Source: Agapanthus africanus
Taxonomy: Eukaryota; Streptophyta; Magnoliopsida; Asparagales; Amaryllidaceae
Direction of reading: 5' to 3'
Assembly: GCA_030015575.1 (NCBI GenBank)
Contig: CM057347.1
Coordinates: forward strand, 410,162,248-410,226,247
Length of the DNA: 64,000 bases
Shown: positions 40,261 through 51,456 of the stretch, in pieces
Position numbering within the stretch: position 1 is the stretch's first letter
Layout: each line of letters opens with the position of its first letter
Notes under the pieces: model-generated
Seen by the model: only the letters and a program-made list of their open reading frames with translations
Databases searched by the model: none
What the model was told of the DNA's origin: nothing
Program-made: the position numbers and the translations under genes

Positions 40261-41328
40261 TCAGAGACGATTCCCTTTCGGCGTATGTATCGGAGGGACT
40301 GGAGGCTGATTGCGGCCGTTTTTCGTGAAGGCGCTCGCTCTTAGGCTGAAGAAGGTATCAATTGGCTCCCTCCGGGTATCAATCCATGGCTCATGAACCA
40401 AAATTTGATTTTGCTGTAATTGCAATCGGGCGACTTGGGTCGCGAGATCTGCCACGACGTTTGCCAGTTCGTCGACCTCAGACTGTACCTTGGCTAACTT
40501 CTCATCCCTGTCCTGAAGCTGCCTCTGAAGCCATCGGAATAATGCTTGTTCTGCAGTTCGGGATATGACAACCGGGTCATCCTTATTGCCTGAGCTCAAT
40601 TCCGCAGGAACCCCGGGCTCTTTTGGCTTATCGGCCTGAGTGGGCTCTTCATCATTTAGATCGAGTCGACGTTGGGTAGCGTCCACCATATCATCACCAT
40701 GGCTGTGAAGCATAGGAGGGTTCGTTTCTTCATGTCCGACCATGTAGACAGTGAGGACCACATATCCAGCCGTCTCTTTATCTTTGGCGGGGTAACCCCG
40801 TTCTTAGAGCCTCATGAAGCTCGGCCTAACATGAGCCCTAGCCTTTTTGTTGGCTCTGTATCTGAGCCTTTTCTGCCTTAGTTTCTTGATTTTGAGGGCT
40901 TGGCGGGCATCCGTTTTCTGGGAAGCCACCGTGAGTCGATTGGTAGGGAGCTTAAAGAAGATACCCGATCGAGCAGTTGTCGAGGGTGCCGCTGGAGCTT
41001 GCCCGAGATGCCCCGTTGTTGCGTTGACGTTGATGGCCTTGGCCCCAGCTGGAGCGATGGAGAGTCGTTCGGAAACGGATTTGTGCTTGGGCTGAGGTGC
41101 CCTCGCGACCATGATATTCGCCCTTTTCCCTTTTGAAACCGGTTTGTCTGTTACCGGAGCTTGAGGAGCTGGGATGGTGTTAGCTGACACGAACATAATA
41201 GAGCCAAATGGTAGCGGCGGCTCCTCCCATTGTCGCCCGAGACTGGCCAGGAGGACCGTCCTGGCATCCATTTTCATCGTATAGGAGATGGGAGCTGTGT
41301 CGAGAGCTGAGCTGATCCTTAGAGACAT
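40261..41328 (-). pseudogene. gag: H gag, N-terminal part, capsid core missing
   Basis: Candidate start MSLRISSALD at 41328, a few bases after a TTTGTGCAG acceptor-like site. It is equivalent to the family's N-terminal linker: SVSERLS resembles the SVFxRL words, followed by a basic stretch (LKIKKLRQKRLRYRANKK). An in-frame stop at 40804 precedes VLTVYMVGHEE, the counterpart of VYTVYMVSGKE, and a coiled-coil segment (RWLQRQLQDRDEKLAKVQ, near 40510). The sequence then jumps to FFSLRASAF and HTPKGNRL: the Retrotrans_gag core (EWYSELPND... KLAQMDQMGH) is absent. Confidence 0.75.
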
Positions 41329-41462
41329 TTCGTTGCTTCCGGAGATTGCAATTTGAAATTTGTTAACCTGCACAAAGAAGCATGATTTCAGTACAGGCAA
41401 TCGATATGTATATTGATTGGGTTCGCATGAACGTTTAACCCGAAATATGGGAGGAAAGATTA

Positions 41463-41480
41463 GTCCCACCGGGCATGCCA
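41463..41480 (-). other. Primer-binding site of H
   Basis: Minus strand TGGCATGCCCGGTGGGAC, five bases (GATTC) from the LTR end; one base different from G's. Confidence 0.88.
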
Positions 41481-41485
41481 GAATC

Positions 41486-43020
41486 TGTAAGGTGTTTTTC
41501 GTCACCCTATTGAGATAGGAATACGCGCGCGCTTGTCAGGCGCATTACAGATTCCCCTGCCTAGGGTAGGCTGGGGTTTATTGATTGTGGGGATCCGAAT
41601 CTCCGGTAGCCGCGGACTAAGCTGCCGTTAATTACCCCTCGCTTTTGGAGCGAAGGAACCTCCGATTGACAGGGTCAAACTGGTCATGCGAACTCAATGT
41701 GCAGTGTGCGTGTATTGTGTTTTGGAAGGGGTTTTGGATATATCGGGAGCCCCGCAGAGTTTTTACGGGGGTCCCGCTACCCGGATAGCGGGCAGGGGGT
41801 TAAGAGGCTAGTAGCCCCCTTGCGGGGTGCGAGGCAGCGCCCCGTTAGAAATTTTTTCTAACAGGGACAGTGTCGTGGAGTGCATGTATATCTATATATA
41901 TATACATATATACATATATACATATATGTATATATGTATAGGAAAAAGCATCCAAAGGACGCATGGGGGCCAGCGCCTCACGTGCGTGGTACGCAGGCGC
42001 TGGGCACTGGCGCCTCACATGCTTGGTACGTGGGCGCTAGTGCTCTGGGCGCCTCACATGCTTGGCATGTGGGCGCTGGGCGCTTTGAACGCTGGGCGCC
42101 TCACGTGCTTGGCACGTGGATGCTCGCGCTGGGCGCCAGTGCCCTACTTGCTTGGCACGCGCGTGCCAGCGCCCTACGTGCTTGGCACGCGAGCGCTGGG
42201 CATCAACAGAAAAAGGGACTTTGTCCCTGCACTGGGAGCTGTGCTCCCGATTTGACCTTTGGAGTTGAACTCCTAGAAAGAAAGATTTTTTTTATGGATT
42301 TAAACTCCCAGAAACTTTAATTTGTGGAGTTAAACTCCAAGAAATCTTTGTAAATACTCAAGGAAACCCCTTTCTTCTCCTCTGAGCCTTGGATCTTTCC
42401 CAAAATGGGGTCTTTGGAGATGGGTCTCCTTCTTCTTTCTCTCGGTGGGCCGGATCTTGGAGAAAGAGGGTGAGATTTAAAAATCTCCCCTTTTTGAGAT
42501 CTAATGGAAGATCTGAGCTTCCCTTTGTGGGTTTTGTGGTAAAAAACTATTTAGTTTTGAAAAAGAAAGAGTAAAACTCTTAATTTAATTCAAAAGAAAG
42601 GAGAAGGTTTAGAACCTTGAGGAAGGAGAAGGAGGCACAAAAATCCTAGAGTTTTAGAGAATGAAAAGTTGTAACCTTTATTCCTCATCATGTTGCCTTA
42701 TATACGCTTACACATTTACATATAGCCCCTTGGGCTTTACAAAATGGCATTTTGCCCATCCCATACTTCATGTGCCCATTTTTTTGCACATAAGCCATGG
42801 GGTTTACAAAAAATTTGGTTTTATGCCCATTTTGCTTGCATTCATGCACAAAAAATTACATCAAAATTATTTGTTACATGATTTTTATTTTGGCGTGGGG
42901 AGGCCGGCCGCGGGGCTTGACTTGGGCATGGACCCACTTGATCTGGGCTTGGGCCCACCTTGCTTGGGGTTGACCTTGACTTTGACTTAGTCAACCGGGG
43001 TGCAATTTTCGACCCCAACA
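41486..43020 (-). mobile_element. 5' LTR of H (1535 bp)
   Basis: Starts TGTAAGGTG and ends GACCCCAACA on the plus strand. It differs from the other LTR mainly in the microsatellite (here TATATACA-type, 41880-41940), in extra GCGCC-CACGTG dyads (41970-42190) and in scattered substitutions. Confidence 0.93.
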
Positions 43021-43650
43021 ATGACCTCATCCATGAGATCGTTGAATGCTATGTCGACGACCTTGTGGTGAAAAGCAAATCGTACGAGGAACATTGGGAA
43101 CATCTGAAAATAGTGTTCCAGCGCTTTCGGAAGTACAACCTGAAGATGGACCTCCTGAAATGTGCGTTTGGAGTTTCCTCAGGAAAATTCCGAGGATTCA
43201 TCGTACGATACCAAGGCATCGAAATAGATCCTTTAAAGATCAAGGCGATTATGGAAATGCCCTCGCCAAGAAATCTCAAGCAACTGCGGTCTCTCCAAGG
43301 GAAGCTCACGTATATCCGACGGTTCATCGCCAACCTCTCTGGTAAATGCCGCCCCTATAACCATCTAATGAAGAAGGGAACCCCGTTCGTTTGGGATCGT
43401 AAATGCCAAAGTGCACTGGACGAAATGAGGCAATATCTTCTGAACCCACCGGTACTGGCCGCTCCGGTCAAGGGAAAGCCCCTTATCCTGTACACAACAG
43501 CCTTTGAAGGTTCTTTAGGTGCTCTATGGGCACAGGAGAATGACCAGGGGAAGGAAAGAGCTCTTTATTATTTGAGTCGAGTCCTTCTGGGGGCAGAAAA
43601 CAACTACCCCCCCCCATTGAAAAGCATTGCTTGGCACAGATCTTCGCGAT
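43021..43650 (+). pseudogene. pol: Element E pol: reverse transcriptase C-terminal half and RNase H start
   Basis: It resumes after the second ATGAC with LIHEIVECYVDDLVVKSK, carrying the YVDD catalytic pair, then CAFGVSSGKF, MEMPSPRNLKQLRSLQGKL, the thumb/connection (RRFIANLSGKC) and the start of the RT-linked RNase H (PLILYTTAFEGSLGALWAQE, LYYLSRVL). A run of nine C's (43607-43615) puts the rest out of frame with the next ORF. Confidence 0.92.
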
Positions 43651-45778
43651 AACGAAGCTCGTGCATTATGCCTTGGCACATAAGGTCCATCTCATATCAA
43701 AGGTGGATCCTCTCAAATATTTGATGTCAAGAGCCATACTACCAGAAAGGCTTGCCAATTGGGCCCTCCTCTTGATAGAGTTCTCGATAATATATCGACC
43801 CCTCAAGGCAATAAAAGGCCAGGCCATCGCCGACTTTCTCGCCGAGCATCCGATACCAGCCGACTCTCCTTTAAATTGCGAATTGCAAGATGAGCACGCG
43901 TTCGACACAATCGAAGGGAAGACGGAGGAAAATAATGTCCAATGGGAACTCTACTTCGATGGAGCATCTTCCATGAAGAAGCGAAAGAAAAGCACCCCCA
44001 TAATCAAAGCCGGAATTGGCCTTATCATTGTGACTCCACAAGGAGGGATAATGCATTTTGCCCTTTTCTTAACGGAGCCAAGGACAAACAACAAAGCAGA
44101 ATATGAAGCTTTGATAGCAGGTCTTAAGATCGCTGTCGACATGGGAATCGAAAACCTCTTCATATACGGAGACTCCCAGTTGGTCGCTAGCCAAGTAAAT
44201 GGCGACTATCAGACGTGTAAACCGGAGTTGGTAAAATATGGCGAAAGCGTGCAGCAACTGCTGACTCACATTCTTTCCTACATCCTAGAAAGTATACGGC
44301 ATGTAGAAAATAGCAAGGCGGATGCATTAGCCAAGATTGCTAAAGAATTGGCCGACGAAAACCTCGATGACGTGAGGATCATTGTGCAAAGCCGCCGAAT
44401 TCTCGCGCCAGCAGAAACATCTCCGGAGTCACCTGAAAGAAAAGAAGCGACCAGACAAACGGTCCTCCAAATAGAAGACGAAGAAAGGGTCAAGGACTGG
44501 AGAGAAGTCTTCGTAGACTACTTCAAATCCTATCGAACACCCGAAGACGCGTCATCAAGACATCAGCTCATGAAGCGAGCCCTGTCCTTCACCTTCGTCA
44601 ATGATACTCTTTATAAGAGATCATTCGACTGTCTGTGGCTGAGATGCCTAGGACCAGAAGATGCAAAAAGGGTCGTCCAAGAAACTCTCGACGGACTCTG
44701 CGGTTCTCATCGGGCCGAGCCAAAGATGAAGCTGAAGATCAAAAGAATGAGTTACTATTGGCCTACGATGATTCAGGATTGCATTGAATATGCGAAGCAG
44801 TGTCACTCGTGCCAAATTCATGGGGACTTCATCTACCAGCATCCGAATACGCTACATCCAACATTGGCTAGTTGGCCATTCGAAATGTGGGGAACCGATA
44901 TAATCGGGCTTATCGAACCAGCGTCATCTAAAGGACATCGGTTCATATTGGCAACAACCGATTACTTCTCTAAGTGGGCAGAGGCAGTACCGCTAAGGGA
45001 AGTGAAGATGGAGAACATCCTCCATTTCTTCAGGACACATGTCATTTACCGTTTCGGCACTCCGCGACGAATCATCTCGGATAATGGGCAAGCCTACGGG
45101 AGCCATAAGATCAGCCACTTCGTACAGCAGCATAAAATAAATTGGAGATACTCTTCAGTCTATAATCCCCGAGCTAATGGTCTAGCTGAGGCTTTCAACA
45201 AGACCTTGATGAAGATCATAAAGAAAACAGTGTCCAGAAATAAAAGGGACTGGCACAAGAGACTGCATGAAGCTCTCTGGGCATATCGAACCACGTTCAA
45301 AACGGCCACGAATACAATGTCATTCGTGTCGGTATTCGGCACGGAGGCGGTACTTCCCTTGGAGATAGAGCTACCCTCTTTACGAGTGGCAGTTCGATAT
45401 GAGCTGACGGATGAAGAAAACACCCATCTTCGGCTCGAGGAGTTCGATGCCCTCGATGAAACTCGCCTCATAACGCAACAAAAACTGGAAGCTTACAAAG
45501 CAAGGATGATGCGCTCATACGAAAGACTGACTAGGCCGAGAACATTCCGCCAAGGCGAACTCATGTTAGTCATAAAAAGACACATGATCCCCAATCATGC
45601 AAAGCGGGGGAAATTCGAGCCAAACTACGAGGGCCCGTACATCATAGGCAAGGTCTACCAAGGTGGGGCCCATTTGCTCATGGATATGCATGTTGAAAGA
45701 CCCTTCCGACCAATAAACGACCGATTCCTTAAGAAATACTACCCCCGACGAGTCACAACTCAGGTTAACGATAGATGA
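43631..45778 (+). pseudogene. pol: Element E pol: RNase H tail, second RNase H and integrase
   Basis: A 715-codon open frame, the best preserved integrase in the window. After the RNase H tail (residues 1-75) the archaeal-type RNase H keeps Asp110 (YFDGAS), Glu157 (AEYEAL), Asp181 (GDSQLV) and Asp231 (KADALA). In the integrase zinc site the first His (His347 of A) is Leu353; His360, Cys391 and Cys394 remain. The catalytic triad is intact: Asp423 (WGTDIIG), Asp484 (SDNGQAY) and Glu520 (AEAFNK), with 35 residues between the last two. The C-terminal region has KFEPNYEGPY and FLKKYY, with no chromodomain. It is only out of frame with the upstream part, so it counts as part of a broken pol. Confidence 0.93.
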
Positions 45779-47229
45779 CGGTGCTCGTGTCCCCTCGCTA
45801 TCTTCCTGAGTCAAGACTCTGTAAGTAGTATCCGGCAAAACTTCGCCTCAAAATCCCCACGGACCGCAACGTCCTTAAACTAGCTGTGGACCGAGATTTC
45901 CCTAAACTAACAATGGACCGTAATATCCGTAAACTAAGTACGTCGCCGGAAACACGGCGACAGTGGAATTCAAGTCCACAAGTCCCAGCGGTGAGGACTA
46001 CAACTCAAATCCCACTGGCAAACAAATGGGTCACATGCGGCGAAACTATTTTCGAGGGTTTCATCGTTGTTAAAAAAAAGGTACGTCCACAAGAAAAATG
46101 GGCACGGATGAAAACCCGAAAGGGCTCCGTGAGTAAAAACAGCAGGACTACCGACGAGTTTGTGAAAACCCGAAAGGGCGCAGACTCGTAAAAAAAAGAA
46201 ATTTTTTTTGCGCACTTGCAAGGTCCTCTCGACCTTGTAAGGAGAAAATACCTGCGTAAGATCCTTACGACTCACAAAAGGGAGCAACACACTTAGGGAT
46301 CCCCACGATTCCTAAGGAGAAATTACATTTGCGAGATCCTCACGACTCGTAAAGAGAATTCCCCCTGTGAGACCCTCACGGCTCATAGGATTCAAAAGCC
46401 TTAAGCTACAGGGATCTGAACCTGTTCTTAAGCCATCACATTCCCCAAATATCCCTACAGGCGGTCCAATATCGGCTCTTGTATACAATCCACGGGCACA
46501 AATAAACGTTCCCACATCTAGTTCCACCAATGGCGCGAAATTTCCCCATTTGGTGAACAACACTTGTAGGTCCTCTCGACTTGCAAGGAGGAAATACTCT
46601 TGTGAAATCCTTACGACTTACTAGAGAAGATATCACTTAGGAATCCTCATGACTCCTAAGGAGAAAATACACCTACGAGATACTTACGACTCGTAGGGAT
46701 AAATACCTTTATGAGACCCTTATGGCTCGTAAAGTCAAAAAGCCTTAGTCAACAGGATCCTAACCCTATTTGCTAAGCCACCTTTGTATAAATCGACAAA
46801 GGCAAATGATGATTCGCTCCTGGAAATAGCCCAGTTATAGCAATGTTGATGCCTAAATCGGTATCAAATTCTAAGTCCTTTCATAGCAAATGATGATTCG
46901 CTCTTGGAATATTCCAGTCGCAGTGATACTGATGCTAAGATTGGTATCAGACCTCGAGTTCCATACTCGCAATAAAAATCAGCGAGCAAAAATGCATATG
47001 AAATAACCAGAATGATAGGGCAACTCGCAATAAAAACCAGCGAGCAAAAAATGCATACGAAATAGCCAAAATATTTGGGCAACTCGCAATAAAAAACAGC
47101 GAGTAAAAAGAAAAAAATAGCCGAAATGATTGGGCGCCGCAATAAAATAGCCGAAATGATTGGGCAATCGTGACTTTCGCGATATAAAAAGCTGAAATGA
47201 TAGAGCATCGCAGAAAGAAAGAATAAAAA
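45779..47229. repeat. Non-coding 3' region of element E, left part
   Basis: No gene. It is the reverse complement of the modules in A's 3' region, as expected from opposite orientation: 27-bp GGACCG...GTCC units (45850-45935), a GAAAACCCGAAAGGGC pair (46110-46180), conserved-loop hairpins (46200-46720), the word GTATACAATCCACGGGC (46481-46497) and the AGCCGAAATGAT series with ACTCGC/GCGAGT hairpins (46975-47215). F is inserted at its right edge. Confidence 0.8.
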
Positions 47230-50200
47230 TGTAACATTTTGGAAAATGTCAAATAATAATATTTTTAAATATGAATTTTTAAATAAAGTTTGCAAGTAAA
47301 ATCATATATGACTTTTGGTATCGGGATTTTATCCGTAAAATTGTAAGTATTTTGGATAAATACAAGAAAAGTGTGTGATGTCACAAAAATGATATATTTA
47401 ATTATTTTAACATGATATTGAATGTTACGCTAAGCTAATGATATTTAAGTGATAGATTAATCATTTCATATCTTTTATTTCTTATGAATGTAGAATTGTA
47501 TATTGAGGGTTTTTTCTTTATTCTTACATTCATTTTAAATTATGGTTGGTATAAGATATGCTAGGATACACCTCCATAACACCTCACCCTCACCATGCTT
47601 AACACTCTCCACCTCCTCCTTGCATGAACAAGCCACCTCACCTCAAGTGTGATAGCTCCTCCTCTTTCCCTTTACACTACCTCCTTGCACTTTCCACCTC
47701 CTCCTTTCTCTACAACAAACCCTCACACTTATTCTTATCTCCTTACCTTATATTATAAATTCCAAACTGAACCAAACACCTCATTCCCCAGAGTAAATCC
47801 TTCATCAAATCAAAGAGAAGAAATGAAAGATGAGATTAAGTACTAAGATCACTACCACCACCCTTTAGCTAGGATCTTGAGCTTGTGCATCTTGAAGGAA
47901 GCTTTTTCAGTGGTCTTCCAGTAGGTATAACTTCAACCCTATAGCTTAAGTTTAGTATTGTTTTGTTTAGAAATCGGATATCGTGTTTTGGTAAATATAG
48001 GCTCTGTGTAAAATCTGCTCTACTTTAGATGAAAATTTACCAAACCAAACAATGCCTTCATATTATAATCTGGACTTAAAATAACCCATAGGAAGACGGA
48101 CCCCTTCTCTCGGAGTTGGGCCGGCGACATGAAGAGGAATTCCGAGATCGCCGGATATTTGGAGGAGTTGGGTCTGGAAAATTTTAGGGTAGCTCTATAT
48201 ATCTATATTAGAATGTTTAGTATTGTTAGTTTAAGTTAGTTTATCGGTATGTGAAATCAGGGAGCAAAAATCAGTTTTGGGGTTAAGATTCTTAGATACG
48301 ACACGGATATATCGTACCATGAGTTCTGTTTTTTTATGGCATGGCCAGGGAAGGGTTAGCTCGGATTAACTTAAGTTCAGTAACTCACGATATCATCACA
48401 TAGCATGTTTAGTTGTGCAGTATCATAAACTAGGTTTTTGTGTTATCTAGTTCACTATAAGTGAATCTGGAACTAATAAGTATAATCACTAGAAAAACTA
48501 GCAAGACCAAAAGTATAATGAGCCAACTAGAAGACTACACTTAAAACCTGAACCCCAAACTCCCCATAAAATCCAGTGAGACACCCTTGAAATCCGGCGA
48601 CACCGGCCATCTTATGGCTTTTGGTGTTGGTTTTTCTCCTGTATCTTTGTTTTGGTATTTTATAAGCTATGGTATTGTTTAATTTGTTCCAGTATTCTTA
48701 CAGAGAGATCTGGGAATGATTAGTAAAAGTTTTATCAAAGTTCCGATATTACGATATCGGTTTTCATATTTTCGTACTACAGCTGAACCGTTAACATTTA
48801 TACGTTAACAATAGATTTATATTGTCGTTTTTGGTTTAAGTATACTCTAGGTTTTAACCTATGGATATCTACCTCATTGTTTGGTGTTTTGATATAATAT
48901 TTACGCCGATATTTCATAAATACGATTATAGATGCGATCGCGAAAGATCTCGAGACGGAGTTGACGACTTAACAGCGTGGAATTCAGCAAGCTCCTTATG
49001 TTGGTGAGTAGATTTGTATCTACTGGGAAAGTCAGGTGGATAGCGTATAGCACCCTCGCAACCTTATAGATAGTATTATGATATCTAGTTAGTTTAGTAA
49101 TTATTCAAGATAATTATATAATATCGCATCTAGTATGTCCTTCAATTGCATATAGTTTCATGCATGGTTTTAGATGAGATACAGTAATACGATGTGAACA
49201 TAGTTTGGTGGATTTATACGAGGGATCATGCCATACTTAAGATGATACAGATACAGTGATACGATATGGATATGGTTTGATGGGTTTGTACGAGGGATTA
49301 TGCTAAACTTGAGATGATACAGATACAGTGATATGATGAAATATTATACAAGAAATTATACGTATTGGAAATGATGAAATTCGTATGCCGAATAATGGCC
49401 AATTTATCTTTTGACTCGTAGAGTTAGATTATATTCCGTTTTAGGGTGTAATACTTGTATGAGCTATATTCTTTTACAAAATATTATTCGTTTGTCTTTT
49501 AATAAAATACAAGGATGCGGTGCCAATTTCCAAAATGAATATCTATTTTAATCTGGGGCAGCTTCCTTATTTCAAACTCAACGTTTCGTTTCAATTCTAA
49601 ATATAATAGTATAGCTCATAGCAAGTAATTACAAAAGTTACGCTTAGATTACTTGACATGTTTGCATTATATTATCGATATTATCCGTTTCTGCGACACG
49701 AACACTCTGATAGAACACTGCACAAATACCAATGAGTACTATACTCCACAAGCACATAAGTATATGTTACACCACACCTCATTGGTACTACCATATCACT
49801 GTAGAGCCATTTTGTTATATATGTGTTAAATATAAATAGGTTGTTACACCGTAGAACACTTGCACAAATACTAATGATTGTCATGTTGCACGAGCACAGA
49901 CGCATATGCTATACTACACATTATTAGTAGTGCCATAACACAGTAGAATTGAGATCATTATGCCTATGTGATATAGTTACGTAGTCTTTCTTTATTCATG
50001 TTGTAAATTACGAATATTAGTACTATAGATGTTGTATTTGATTATTATGGATTTTCTGGATATTTTACTCCATATATCGGTGGTATGGGACACTGTTATA
50101 TATGTATATATATAATATATCATCAATATAATCTATGCAAGTATTCTTATTCCTTACTTGATATTTTTGATATGATGAGTTAAACGTCCACCATGAGTTA

Positions 50201-50653
50201 TGTTTTTCTGATTTTATTCCGAACCGAGTTGGGGGTCATACAGTTGCGGATTTACAAGTTATCCAGACTGAGTCGGTGGGCATACGGTTGGATACATGGT
50301 GGACCCGGTCGAGACCCAGGGGCAGGATAGCCGCATTTTAGGCGGGGAGCCTAACGAGGATACTCGATTCCGGAGATAGAGATGAGCACAGCAGATATTC
50401 AGGGAATACTGACCGGGGTTCGATGGGCACTGCGGATATCCAGGGGATACCGACCTGGCCAGAGATATCGGGTGGCGATCATCTGTTGAGATGGTGTCGA
50501 TGTATCTGCATTTATGTGTCGATGCTGGACACAAGAGATTTCGGATTTTCGGATGTCGATACTGGACATCCATTTATATTGATATGATTTCTATCATGAG
50601 GTACACATTTAGATTTCAGTTATTGTAGTCGACCAGGACTGATCCAGGAGACA

Positions 50654-50719
<66 letters not shown>

Positions 50720-51440
50720 TACTTGGGGTTGCATGACAGATAGTGTTGCATTATCATACACATGTATATCATATTATATTAGTATAAATTACGGTAATAC
50801 TATACTTATGACCTAGGTATCGTCATGCATTTCGATTTCTACCTTTAGATGTACTTTTATTCACTGAGTTGGCAACTCATCCCCGTTGTGCCACAGTTTC
50901 TTGCAGGTTTCATCGCTTGGATTATCAGCGGCTTGGGCACATATTCTTTTCGATGATTGATTGGTAAGCGGGTTATTATTGTATCGTACTCACTCTTGAT
51001 TATTCATTTACTCTTGTATCTAGTAGAAATTCCATCAACTTAGAAATGGTATATTGTGAACTTAGAAGCAAAACTTAGAAATTTTGAGGTCTCACTCTTT
51101 GGAGTCGACTTCTGATTTAGATGGTTGGTTGCTCCGTCGTTTAGACGTGGAGACTAGCTCCCGTTGGGATGCTATTTTATTATTATGTTGTATCGGGTTT
51201 TACAAAAATGCAAAGGAGGTGATGTCAAGTTTCAAAACGTCATAGATGTTTTCCAAACATATTTAGTTAAATTTAAAGGTTATTTTAAACTGACTTCATC
51301 GAATGACTATTTTAAACCCCATCTCCAATGTTCTCAAAAAGGGTTTAGATTCCGGGTTTTCGGCTTACTTGGATCGCGTCGATGTCTGTAGATGTCACGT
51401 GATTTAAGTGCCGGTCATGTGCCACATTTGGGTCGTGACA
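47230..51440 (+). mobile_element. 5' LTR of F (4211 bp)
   Basis: Starts TGTAACATTTTGG and ends GGGTCGTGACA, three to four bases before the PBS. A pyrimidine-rich zone (47570-47760: CCTCACC, CTCCACCTCC) precedes ACCTTATATTATAAATTCC, a possible promoter. There is a tandem repeat on ATACAGATACAGTGATA (49168-49330), a ~140-bp duplication (from about 49712 and 49853), and a (TA)31 microsatellite. No coding sequence; the small Pro-rich ORF at 47649 is part of the LTR. Confidence 0.9.
50655..50716. repeat. (TA)31 microsatellite
   Basis: Uninterrupted TA dinucleotide for 62 bases inside F's 5' LTR. The matching part of the 3' LTR is cut off by G. Confidence 0.98.
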
Positions 51441-51444
51441 AAGT

Positions 51445-51456
51445 TGGTATTAGAGC
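51445..51456 (+). other. Primer-binding site of F (tRNA-iMet type)
   Basis: TGGTATTAGAGC, one base different from the usual plant initiator-Met site TGGTATCAGAGC, directly after the LTR. It differs from the site used by all other elements here. Confidence 0.85.

Larger units (their letters stand above)
34594..43020 (-). mobile_element. Element H: non-autonomous gag-only LTR element (8427 bp)
   Basis: Complete, with both LTRs (34594-36046 and 41486-43020), a 5-bp duplication on each side, PBS and polypurine tract. Minus orientation: 5' LTR, PBS, gag remnants (41328-39626), non-coding repeats (39480-36061), polypurine tract, 3' LTR. No protease, reverse transcriptase, RNase H or integrase is present. 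It shares the PBS, the GATTC spacer, gag ends and the 3' hairpin region with A and E, whose proteins may have mobilised it (inference). This fits the TR-GAG or large-derivative class of plant elements. Confidence 0.92.
25612..47229 (+). mobile_element. Element E: Tat-type retrotransposon, split by H, 3' end displaced by F
   Basis: In plus sense: 5' LTR (25612-27754), PBS (27760-27777), gag, protease, first half of reverse transcriptase to 34593, insertion H (34594-43020), rest of pol (43021-45778) and the start of the 3' region (to 47229), where F is inserted. The remaining 3' region and 3' LTR lie beyond F and G. E inserted into the PMD gene of B; 25607-25611 (gccct) is the expected target duplication. 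All coding regions are broken. Confidence 0.88.

Noticed and set aside
47649..47846. Small Pro/Thr-rich ORF, repeated at 54377-54574
   Set aside because: It is present in both places only because they are the two LTRs of F; the region is pyrimidine-rich and promoter-like.
50655..50716. (TA)31 tract as an origin or attachment site
   Set aside because: An ordinary microsatellite within an LTR; nothing else supports a special role.
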